In this document: positions 55,404 to 64,000 of the stretch, piece after piece | Position numbering within the stretch: the first letter of the stretch is position 1 | Layout: each line of letters opens with the position of its first letter | Origin: Brachionus plicatilis | Taxonomy: Eukaryota; Rotifera; Eurotatoria; Ploima; Brachionidae | DNA length: 64,000 nucleotides | Assembly: GCA_010279815.1 (NCBI GenBank) | Contig: QEOQ01000274.1 | Coordinates: 1,177,296 to 1,241,295 of the forward strand | Direction: 5' to 3' | The notes under the pieces: model-generated | What the model was told of the DNA's origin: nothing | Database searches by the model: none | The model's input: only the letters and a program-made list of their open reading frames with translations | Position numbers and translations under genes: made by a program

Positions 55404-57143
55404 TCAAATATTCTTTATTCTTAAATGAATTCCGACTTCATTTTTACCAACTAATTTAATGAACATTTGATTTGCATTAGACTTGAACGAAGAATTGACT
55501 AAATCATTCCAAAACTGTGCGGATTCTTTCCTATTCGGAATAGTCTCAAATTTTCCGCCACCAACCTCTATTGAACTAATAGCCCTTTGACATTTTATAC
55601 CATTCATCAAAATAATATACTTGTTATTCTCATTAGCGCTTACTTCAATATCAATCTCATTTAATAAACTATCATAATCATATCTAACCAAATAGCCACT
55701 GGACTTGTACTCATAGACTAATTTTTCATGTCTACCACTCTTTGGTCTTGTTATCATCAAAGTAACGTAGTCTTTGGAAAAATTGCTTCCTAGAGAACTA
55801 AAATTGCTCTGTACATGCAAAGGTAAAATGGAGCCATCTCGAACAAAGACTGGATACTCATCCAAAGGCACTCTAAAACCCCTCAATTCGCCTCTATGAC
55901 TTTGGCTTGCATTGAACCAATATGTCCAAGAATCTGGCGGCAATTTAATGTCAAATCTAGTCGAGTTGTTCAAGATGGGAGATATGAAAAGGTCGTTGTT
56001 TAGGATGTAGTCAAAAGTGGTTGGCACAGTGAATGGCAATATCCTGTGCGCAATTGGTTTGATCACAGAAATATTTTTGTAATAGCACTCGGTGCCAGAG
56101 GTGAGAAAAAAAAGCGATAAATCTGTGTGAATCCAGGCAAATTTTCGATAGATCTGCATCACATCTTGTCCAAACTTCCACGGCCTGTGCTCGCCATTTC
56201 CTCCATTTTCCATCAGTGGCAAAAATGCGCCCAGCTGAAACCATCTGACGAACACAGTTTTCTCGCGGCCTAAGTCCCACTTTCCATCACTAACATACCC
56301 ACCTATGTCCATGCCAAAGTTCAAGTAATTATTCCAAGCGCTGTGCACAATATTTATCAACGCAGTTCTTAGTCCGTCCCAATTACCCTTCTGGTCACCG
56401 ACCCATCCGCTGAACATCACATCTTTTGGCGCATAGTCTAAAAAAATAAAATCTTTAAAATTATCCACTGGTCGAGCCATGATCAACGCTTCGCCCCGCT
56501 TCACTTTGGTATGATAGTAAAAATCCCTGTAGTAGTAGTCGGCATATTCTCTTTCAGTTATGTGTCCTTTGTAGCCCTGGGCATCAATTAGTTCCAGAAC
56601 ATATGGATCGGTTCCGTCACATTTCCAGCCATCTATTCCCATATCCAACAAGTAGTCCATCTGTTCGTGCCACCATTCCACTGCCTTTGGATTCGAGTAG
56701 TCCAATAGAGCACCATGGCCCCTCCACCAGTGCACCAACTTTGCTTGGTTGAGAAAGAAGCCGTGCTTTTTGCCAAAGTCAAAATTGCTCGAGTCATTGT
56801 TTACTGTTGAAGTTATCCATGCCAGCACCTTTACATTTTGAGAGTGGAAATAGTCGATCATTGATTTGGGCTGTGGAAATTTTTTTTGGTTCCACTTGAA
56901 ATTTTGGTATTTGTCGGGCCATGCCGAGTCTAAATTTATGGCACCTACCGGAATTGAGTGCGACTGATAGTCCTTCAAAAGCTGAATAGAAGACTCTTGA
57001 GTTTCATCTGGATTAGCCAGCCATATCCAGTGGTAATGGGCCCAGATTGGATAAGGCGATTGGGCAAGATCAACACTCTCAAGTGTGTAGCAATTTATGG
57101 AAAAATTTAAAAGCAAAAAGAATATTAAAATTTTTGGCAGCAT
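55404..57143 (-). CDS. Secreted glycoside hydrolase family 31 (MYORG-like)
   Basis: A single exon of 579 codons. Residues 1-18 are a signal peptide (LPKILIFFLLLNFSINC). The (beta/alpha)8 barrel starts with PIWAHYHWIWLANPDETQ. The nucleophile is Asp176 in GWKCDGTDP and the likely acid/base Asp250 in SGWVGDQKGNW. The run GMDIGGYV and NGGNGEHRPW line the substrate pocket. A beta-sandwich follows (YPVFVRDGSILPL). Compared with vertebrate MYORG (about 700 residues) it lacks most of the N-terminal domain and the membrane anchor, so it should be soluble and secreted. GH31 members cleave alpha-glucosides or alpha-galactosides; which one applies here cannot be told from sequence alone. It is intronless like the neighbour SLC35C2. 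Confidence 0.9.
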   Translation of the reverse strand: MLPKILIFFLLLNFSINCYTLESVDLAQSPYPIWAHYHWIWLANPDETQESSIQLLKDYQSHSIPVGAINLDSAWPDKYQNFKWNQKKFPQPKSMIDYFHSQNVKVLAWITSTVNNDSSNFDFGKKHGFFLNQAKLVHWWRGHGALLDYSNPKAVEWWHEQMDYLLDMGIDGWKCDGTDPYVLELIDAQGYKGHITEREYADYYYRDFYYHTKVKRGEALIMARPVDNFKDFIFLDYAPKDVMFSGWVGDQKGNWDGLRTALINIVHSAWNNYLNFGMDIGGYVSDGKWDLGREKTVFVRWFQLGAFLPLMENGGNGEHRPWKFGQDVMQIYRKFAWIHTDLSLFFLTSGTECYYKNISVIKPIAHRILPFTVPTTFDYILNNDLFISPILNNSTRFDIKLPPDSWTYWFNASQSHRGELRGFRVPLDEYPVFVRDGSILPLHVQSNFSSLGSNFSKDYVTLMITRPKSGRHEKLVYEYKSSGYLVRYDYDSLLNEIDIEVSANENNKYIILMNGIKCQRAISSIEVGGGKFETIPNRKESAQFWNDLVNSSFKSNANQMFIKLVGKNEVGIHLRIKNI

Positions 57144-58180
57144 TTTTTTTAATTAATTTTTAATAGTTTCTAAACTCAAAATTTATTAGCTGACTTATCT
57201 TCATAGATAAGATTATGAAGCAGCGAAAAATTAAAAATAACCAACTTTCATGTGATTTTTTTTAGATTTTAACTTAGTTATTAAATCATTCGATTTAGTT
57301 AAAATGGTTTGACAATGTGAAAAAAAAAAGCACTTAATTTCCTCCCAGAATATTCATTTTTCATTAGGGAATCGGGTTCTTTAAAAGTACTCAAAAGTAT
57401 TTTTTGGTAATAAAAACAAGATCAAAATAGAATATTGTCAAATTTTAAACAAAGACAATTTTTTTCATTTTTTGAGTCTAATTATTTCATATATCAACTC
57501 TTGGATCTCTCACAATCTTAATATTTAAAAAAACAGAGATTTTTTTTTTCAATGGACCCATTAGTTTAACGTGATGTGAAAAAGGAAGCTAACTATAAAG
57601 AAAAAAATTACCATGGTCAATTAAATGATGGTAAATATTAACTTGAAAACAAATTTAACACATATTTTGACACAATGATTAATTAAAAGCTTATTTTTCT
57701 TTAATTCACTTACAAAAAAAATAAATTAAAGTTTATTTTGATTTTTTTTAATATTTTATTCTAAAATAGCTTTAAATTGGTAAGAAAACATTTAATGTGA
57801 AGGAATAAATATATAATGTGAAGAATTCTTTAAAGCAATATAAAAATTCTTAAAGGTTAATATTAAAGGGAATATTTATTTCTGAAAATTGGTCGTTCAA
57901 AAAATTTTCAACTTAATTATTAAAAAAAAATTAAAGATTATTAAACAGGCATTGTCACTATAGAATGTAAAATTTCTTTGTCAATTCCGTAAAACCTTGC
58001 AGACTACCCCATGGGGTTTTGTTGTAAGATAGTTGAGTTAATAGGTTAATAAAATTTTTTTGAATTTTTTTTTGATTAATAAAATAACTCAAGATAATAT
58101 CAAAATAATTTATTTTATTAAGTGGACCTTACTTAAAAAATCTGTAATTTTAGATTGGGATTAAAGTATTGTGATTTATT
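57144..58180. other. Intergenic stretch
   Basis: AT-rich, with no gene. A brief less AT-rich string at 57985-58025 (CTACCCCATGGGGTTTTG) is too short to interpret. Confidence 0.5.
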
Positions 58181-59319
58181 AGGTTGTTTAATAAGTTTTT
58201 TCGTCGATTTTTAAATGAAAAAATCTCATCAAAGATTAAAATTTTTTATGCAATGTTGTACATCATTTGAAAGAGCAACTCTTGTTCTTTCAAATGATAT
58301 ATAAGATTATATGTTTGCTTTTTAAATTTCTAAATAATTAACTAAATAAAAATGTATGACAAAAAAATGCATATCCGCCATTGCATGTTATTCAAGTTTA
58401 ACGAAAGAAAAAATGCGACAGAGGCTACCAAATCGATTTGTTTGGGATGGCGACGACGCTCTGACTGTTCGCACTTGTCAAAATTGGTTTGCTCGATTCA
58501 AAGCTGGAGATTTCGACCTCAATGACAAAGAACGCGTTGGGAGAACCGTCGAAGCTGATGACGCGTATTCGCAAGAGCTTCTTGAGGAAGACCCGAGGCG
58601 GTCGACTAGACAGCTCGCTAAAGAGATGTCTGTAACAAATGGCAGTGTTTGGAATAGATTAAAAGCATTAGGAAAGATCCAAAAGGCCGGTAAATGGGTC
58701 CCGCACAAACTCTCAGAAATCAATATTGCGCAACGATTGAGCATTTGCGTTTCTCTCTTGTCTAGGCAGAAAAAAAAGAGTTTTTTGTGGAAAATCGTAA
58801 CTGGAGATGAAAAGTGGATCTACTTCGATAACCAGGTCAACAAAAAACAATGGATCGACCCTGATCAAGAGCCATTACCTACTCCGAAACGCGTTTGAGT
58901 CACGCTTTGAAAACAAAACGGCCACACAGAGTTAAAGGAGAGCGAAAAGTGATTCTTTTACATGCCACATGTTGCAAAAACGACTCGGAACACGATAGAG
59001 AATCTAGGCTGGGAAGTCTTATCTCACCCAGCTTATTCACCAGACTTAGCTCCTTCAGATTACCATTTGTTCCGATCCATGCAGCACTTCCTCAGTGAAA
59101 AAAGTTACTCAGACTTGGAGGAAATCAAAAAAGACATCAGTCAATATTTCACCTCAAAACCAGCCAGCTTCTACGAGCGAGGGATCAAAATGCTGCCAGA
59201 AAGATGGGAGATGTGTATTTCTAGCGAAGGAAATTATTTTAATGACTAATTATATTTTATTTTAGTTTTTATAAATAAATAAAGTCTAGAAAAAAATGAA
59301 AAAACTTATCAAACAACCT
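58181..59319 (+). mobile_element. Mariner transposon, inactive
   Basis: Inverted ends AGGTTGTTTAATAAGTTTTT and (inverse) AGGTTGTTTGATAAGTTTTT, next to TT/TA-type flanks, typical of mariner. The body is about 1.14 kb, shorter than the usual 1.3 kb, and visibly richer in G+C than all surrounding DNA, with CG-containing codons that host genes here rarely use. It encodes a broken transposase. Confidence 0.9.
58356..59249 (+). pseudogene. Broken mariner transposase
   Basis: From ATG 58356 the frame gives the paired helix-turn-helix part (LTVRTCQNWFARFKAGDF, RRSTRQLAKEM) and the first catalytic region VTGDEKWIYFDN (first Asp). It then stops at 58896-58898. A deletion has removed the WWDxxG region. 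The frame then continues through RKVILLHA, and the second catalytic Asp motif (HDNARPH in intact relatives) is lost in a further small deletion with a frame change. The last part runs on from 58962 and keeps HPAYSPDLAPSDYHLF with the third Asp and a normal C-terminus. Several independent lesions make it non-functional. Confidence 0.9.
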
Positions 59320-60544
59320 TATATAATTATAAAATTAAAAGGAAAAATTAAAAGGAAAATGGAATCTAAAAAAGATTATAAGGAATTTTTTTTAATGGAT
59401 TTAAATTTGAAAAAAAATTTACATAGCATAAGCTAACATTATTTTCAATCTTTTCATCCTATGAGAATTTATGAAAAATTAAAATAAAGCCCATCGACAT
59501 AATATTTGAAATTCTAAGGTTAGTTTTTAATTTTTTTTATAAGCCATGGGTTAAAGTGAAAACGAAATTTTAAAAAGTTGGGGTCTAAGGTGTTTTAGGC
59601 TTAATCTTATTTATACACCAGAACCTCGAGGTAAATTGCAAGGATATATGGTAGGTTTTATCCTTCTCCGTAGTTTTTTATGGTATTAAAAAAGATAGGA
59701 GTAAGCTTTCCACATCGTTTACAAAGAAATGGGTCCTCAAGTATCCATTAAATTATGAGTTCGAAAAAGGCACCAAACATAAAACTATCAAAAGGTCTAA
59801 TAATTGCTAAAAACTTAAGGTTATACCATGGGTTCTTACTTTATTAAAAAATTACAAATAATAAAAATTTCCATTAAATTAAAAAAAAACATTTTTTTTT
59901 CTAATTCAACACAAATTTATTTAAAAAAAAACTAACTTTTTTAATTTTTTTAATTCACAAAAATGTTTTTTATCGCAACAAAAAATTCATAAAAAATTTT
60001 TTTTTAACAAACAAAATATTTATTATTTGATCTTCCTTTTTTTCGATTTGATTGAATTGGGATATCTATATCCACAGAATCAAAATTCTAAAATGCTTGC
60101 ACTTGACATTTTTAAGTTAATTTTTAATCAAATAATATTCACAACAGATAAACAATAAAAAAAAGATAATAATTAAACAGATAAACTCTCAAATCCTGAA
60201 CTCTCAAAAACTTAACTTTGAATAAAGAAATAATTTTATTTTATTCTACTTTTTTATTTAGTTATTTCAACACTCGTTAAAAGTGTCTAAAACCAAAAAG
60301 AATGGGATTATTTATAATTTAGTAGTCTTCTTATTGAAATAAGTGTCATTTTTTTATAATAAGGGATTTTTATTTAATTAAGTTTTAATCTTTGTTTTTA
60401 TGGATTATTTAATAATTGTAGTATATTCTATTAAAAAATTGTGTACATGATTTTAATGGGTCTTTTGTTATATCTTATTCATATAATTATTTAAAATTAA
60501 ATTCAAGCTTAACTTAAAAATACGAAGCCAAATAGATATAATTT
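59320..60544. other. Intergenic stretch
   Basis: AT-rich. At 59545-59850 a less AT-rich patch has a plus-strand frame fragment (KKWVLKYPLNYEFEKGTKHK) with stops before and after it. It might be a worn transposon, not classified. Confidence 0.4.
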
Positions 60545-61215
60545 ACGGGTGTAGAATAAAAAATGACACAAAAGTTTAATTTAATTTTATATAAGAGTGG
60601 ACAAGACCTTTCTCAATTTTTTTCAAAATTTAAAATCAGGCTGATCCTAGCTTTAAAATAAATAGAAATTATATCATAAAGTTGAATTTTCGATAAGTTG
60701 TTAGTAAAAAATGTACGAAACCATCAAAAAAAATCTGCACAACTTTGTAAAAAGTAACTAAAATTTGTCAAAAGCTGAACTTGGATGGCGATTCACTGGT
60801 CTTGGATACAAAAAACTACAGAATTATATGTTATATGAATATGGTACAGAATTATATGTTAGGTAAAAATAAAGGGTATGTTGCCAAAGAAGTGAATTCA
60901 GCAAGCGTACCAAAAGCACGACCAATCGAAGATATTTGGGAAAATTTGAAAGCTAAAGTTTATGAGGGTGATTGGAAGGCCAAAAATCTTGAGCTTAAGA
61001 AATATGGACCCAAAGGTTGTACAAGACCATGCGAAGACTGTTCGTTCTAGGCTCGATATCATACGTCGATATGGAGTTCAATACCTTAACTGATATTATT
61101 TTTCAAAACAGGAGGGTTCAGTTATAAATTTAAACAAAAAAATTTAAAGCCTTTGTTAAATAAAAAATTTTTTATGATAAAATTAATTTTGTTCCATTTT
61201 TTATTCTACACCCGT
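60545..61215 (+). mobile_element. Tc1-like element, internally deleted
   Basis: Ends ACGGGTGTAGAATAAAAAAT and the inverse at 61195-61215. About 670 bp, carrying only the end of a transposase. The flanking TA duplication is not clean (TTTA on the left, TTAT on the right). Confidence 0.85.
60781..61050 (+). pseudogene. C-terminal remnant of a Tc1-type transposase
   Basis: The open frame reads ARPIEDIWENLKAKVYEGDW then KAKNLE. This is the end of a DDE/DDD Tc1-type catalytic domain, where PIED/E is the last acidic site. A 30-base stretch encoding NMVQNYMLG seems locally duplicated from the preceding ICYMNM part. The N-terminal DNA-binding and first two acidic residues are missing. It uses TTG in the tool's frame; no good ATG. 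Confidence 0.75.
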
Positions 61216-61266
61216 TATTAAAGCATAATTTGATTTTTGTTAAAATATCTAAATCCAATTTCGATA

Positions 61267-61506
61267 CCGTATTTCCTCACTAAATGCCCTATGGGCAATT
61301 AAATGAAACACCTTTTAATTTCCATGAGAAATTATGCGAAATTTTTGATTTTTTGCAAACATTTTACATTAATACCTTTACCATATTTCAGATAATTTCC
61401 AAAGGAAATTAGAATTTAAAAAAATATTGAGTTTCATAGAATAATCCATCGGATATTAAGACGTGTTTCCTTTAGTTTCCAGGGGACATTAAGTGAGGAA
61501 ATACGG
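61267..61506. mobile_element. 240-bp Tc1/mariner-type MITE
   Basis: Ends CCGTATTTCCTCACTAAATG and (inverse) CCGTATTTCCTCACTTAATG, flanked by TA on both sides (61265-61266, 61507-61508). No frame. It is about 170 bp from the stop codon of the HtrL-like gene. Confidence 0.88.
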
Positions 61507-61679
61507 TACTTGCTGAAATTTTGGACACTTAGATTTCGAGCATTTTTGTGAAGTGTGTACAGCACCTAATTCACAAAACAAGAATTAAAAAACAAAAAAA
61601 TAATTAAATATTTTTTAAAATTAGATTGATTTTGACTGAAATGATCTTGTAGAAAAATATTTTCAAAAATCTTGAAATT

Positions 61680-62738
61680 TTATTCTAAATAAAAAAATTT
61701 GTCATTTTCACACTTAAAATATTCAGACGATGCCAAATAAATTTGGTAAATGAACCATTTGTTGTAATTTTTTTCACATTTCAACTCCCATGCTTTGAGC
61801 CTGATTATTCTTCTGGGTATTAATTTGAAAGTGAGTTCGTTCATTAGGGTTTGATCTTTGCCAATAAATTTTTTGCCATCCATCCATTCGTCATGAAGTC
61901 TGTAAAATTCTAGTGTCAAATTCTGAATAGCCGAGTGTGTGCCGGCAAAAAAGCCACCCTCTATTAAGTCTGCATTAGCCATGCTGTACTCGTTTACTTG
62001 ACTAAACAAAACTTTATCTCCAATTTTTTGAGAAAGAATTTGGCAAAAGTCGCTATCAGGCCAGTTGGCAATCTCACCAAGTCGCCAAGCTCCAACATCA
62101 TTATAAATAAAAAAATTCGAATTATAGGGGTTTTCGTGAGCGCTTTTATTTGTTAAAAAAATTTTCGAATTCCAAATAGCATAGAGATCTGGGCTGTGAA
62201 CGTAATTTTCTGGGTCTTGTTGAAATTGTTCAGTCATGTATTTTTCGACATAGAATCGGTGCCGCCATTTTTCGATAAGCTTAAAAAAGTCCCAGTGACT
62301 TTGGCCTATATAGATTGTGGCGTTTATGTCCAGCGAAACAAAGTGAGGCTTTAAATTGGCAAATGTTGGTTCATCTGTGTACAAAATCAATGGTGATGTG
62401 ACACTTTTTAAAAAATTGGCAGTCCATTTTTTGTAACTTCTAGAGGAGTGCTTGCTTTCACTTAAATCATAATAAATAGAGATAACCGATGTGTGACTAG
62501 TTAAAATTTTGGAACCCAATATTTCTTTTCTTATTACCGAAGATTGATTTCTAATTAATTTAGACTGGAGTTTTGCTTGTTTAAGGCGATACTCAAGTCT
62601 TTTTTTCCCATAAACATTGAACAAAATATAAAGAAAAAAAAGGATGAGAAAAATTTTTTGTAAATTTCTTTTTTGATACATCATAAAGCTAGAAATACGA
62701 AACTGAGCGAAGTTATTTAACCATTTCAAATACTTCAT
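61680..62738 (-). CDS. HtrL/YibB-family type II membrane protein
   Basis: A single exon of 352 codons. After a short cytosolic part a signal anchor lies at about residues 28-44 (KIFLILFFLYILFNVYG), then a lumenal domain. HtrL_YibB landmarks: VISIYYDLSE at the start of the fold, SPLILYTDEP, the YVHSPDLYAIWNSKIFL run (SPELYxIWxxK in the family), NSNFFIYNDVGAWR with its D-x-G-x-x-R pattern, and later IEGGFFAGT and GKDQTLMNEL. The family resembles glycosyltransferases and is expanded in invertebrates; enzymatic activity is not shown by sequence alone. A second start (MMYQKR, about residue 19) would also keep the anchor. Confidence 0.85.
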   Translation of the reverse strand: MKYLKWLNNFAQFRISSFMMYQKRNLQKIFLILFFLYILFNVYGKKRLEYRLKQAKLQSKLIRNQSSVIRKEILGSKILTSHTSVISIYYDLSESKHSSRSYKKWTANFLKSVTSPLILYTDEPTFANLKPHFVSLDINATIYIGQSHWDFFKLIEKWRHRFYVEKYMTEQFQQDPENYVHSPDLYAIWNSKIFLTNKSAHENPYNSNFFIYNDVGAWRLGEIANWPDSDFCQILSQKIGDKVLFSQVNEYSMANADLIEGGFFAGTHSAIQNLTLEFYRLHDEWMDGKKFIGKDQTLMNELTFKLIPRRIIRLKAWELKCEKNYNKWFIYQIYLASSEYFKCENDKFFYLE

Positions 62739-64000
62739 GCACTAAATTAAATTTTTTTTCGACCAAAAGGGTCACTCAATTTTCTTTAAAAAATTTGAAA
62801 ATGAATTTTTTTTTCCAAATGGAAAATAATGAGCTTTTTTGGGTCCTATTAAAACACAGATACCAAATAACCAATTTTTTATTAATTTTAATATCTCAAG
62901 AACAAGACAATATCTCAAAATTTTTAGAAAGCTAGTGAAATTCTTTACAATAATATTGTCGTTTAAAATTGGTGGATCAGGTTTTTGAAAATTTTAAAAA
63001 ATTCAATTTTCAAAAAGCAAACAAAATTTCAAACTTTAAAAAAAGTGGGGTTTAATGAGATACCCCAAATTCATCAAAAATAGAACGAAGAAAAAAATCA
63101 AAGCAAAAAAGGACTATTGTTTATAAAATTAATTAAAATGAACCTAAAAATCTAATGAAAATAATATTATAAAAAAAAAATTTGTAAAAAAATATTTGAT
63201 ATATTTTGAAAAGTTTTTTGCCACATTTATTTCAATCAGTGAACGGACAGACCTTTGACAATGTTCTTTTAGTAATTTTTGAGTATTGCATTAATTATTA
63301 GACCCAAATCTAAATTTTTCATTATTAAGCAAGAATAAATTTTTTCCAAAAAAAATAAAGCAAAATTTCAAATGATCTTGTTAGTATTGTAAAAATATTT
63401 TTATTTGAGTTTAGATTTAAGCCCAAAAAAATTATTTAAATTTGAATTCAAATTTTAATTATAATTCAATTTATTTTTGAAATTAAAAAAGTAAATAAAT
63501 TAAGCTTTTATTTGAAAATTCAAATAATACAAATTCTCTTAGATATTACTCAAACCCTTATTTTGTCTTATTTTTATACTTATTTTTAATTTTTGATATT
63601 TTTTGTTGAATGTGATCATTTAACAATCACAATTTTTCTGATAAAATAAAACCAAAAAATTACAAAACGAGATTTTTTTTGATTTTTTAACAAATACAGT
63701 ACTGCTATGATAAACTGTTTTTACGTAATTTCACGTAAAATTACCGGAAATTACGTAAATTTTTGTAAAAAGTAAAAATTCCAAAAAATACTATTTTTTT
63801 GAGAATTTTGACATTTTTTGACTTTTTTAAAATTTTTTGGACCTGAATTCGAAAAAAAAGAAATCACTTTTTTTTGAAAAGAAATTACCTAAATCATATA
63901 AAATCATTTGAAATCCTTCAATTATATAAATCATTTAAAAAGGTTTTTATTAGTTATTATTTTCAATTAAAACTTTAAAAATAATTTTAATAAAAATTGA
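62739..64000. other. Intergenic stretch with ACGTAA element (locus 4)
   Basis: AT-rich. At 63699-63770 an end reading TACAGTACTGCTATGATAAA is followed by TTTTTACGTAATTTCACGTA, the same element family as at 28.5 kb. Its other end is not inside the window. No gene seen. Confidence 0.5.

Overview
The window is animal nuclear DNA. It is extremely AT-rich, its genes are broken by very short GT-AG introns (mostly 43-62 nt), and it is crowded with small DNA transposons and non-LTR retroelement pieces. Animal-specific genes (GIT Arf-GAP, TM2D3, OMA1, PTRH2, SLC35C2), multiplied secreted/EGF proteins and invertebrate-type glycosyltransferase-like genes fit a compact AT-rich invertebrate. A monogonont rotifer such as Brachionus is my best guess; this is inference, no marker gene proves it. 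There is one assembly gap (36330-36372). No tRNA, rRNA or CRISPR array was seen.

Left part (1-27.9 kb): the end of an unknown gene (1-111), a Golgi-type glycosyltransferase-like gene with a one-base frameshift (1775-2824), then on the minus strand OMA1 (4713-6050), PTRH2 (8854-11192), a 9-exon GIT gene reaching from 21528 to 11374, and two MPV17/PMP22 paralogues (21614-22248, 23484-24123). TM2D3 lies on the plus strand (27107-27865). These are mitochondrial quality-control, membrane and cytoskeletal housekeeping genes. The long introns of GIT and PTRH2 are long because of inserted elements, several with clear 8-bp target duplications.

Middle part (30.5-49.1 kb): a lineage-specific cluster of secreted and surface proteins. 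It holds an inverted pair of small cysteine-rich secreted proteins and three full-length single-pass receptors-like proteins. The three share an almost identical C-terminus (three EGF domains, one TM helix, short tail) but have unrelated N-terminal ectodomains: a short polar linker, a WD40-like propeller, or a poly-threonine mucin-like stalk with 27-residue repeats. Truncated copies of these genes lie among them. The cluster also has a secreted VWD-domain protein, a deoxynucleoside kinase, a 5'-truncated LINE, a decayed PIF1-type helicase and a solo LTR.

Right part (50-64 kb): a PL14 polysaccharide (alginate-type) lyase, SLC35C2, a secreted GH31 glycosidase, a dead mariner element of clearly higher GC, a decayed Tc1-like element and an HtrL/YibB-family type II membrane protein. 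The lyase and GH31 enzyme would suit an animal that digests algal polysaccharides (inference).

Exon coordinates were worked out by hand from reading frame, splice consensus and remembered family alignments. No search was run.
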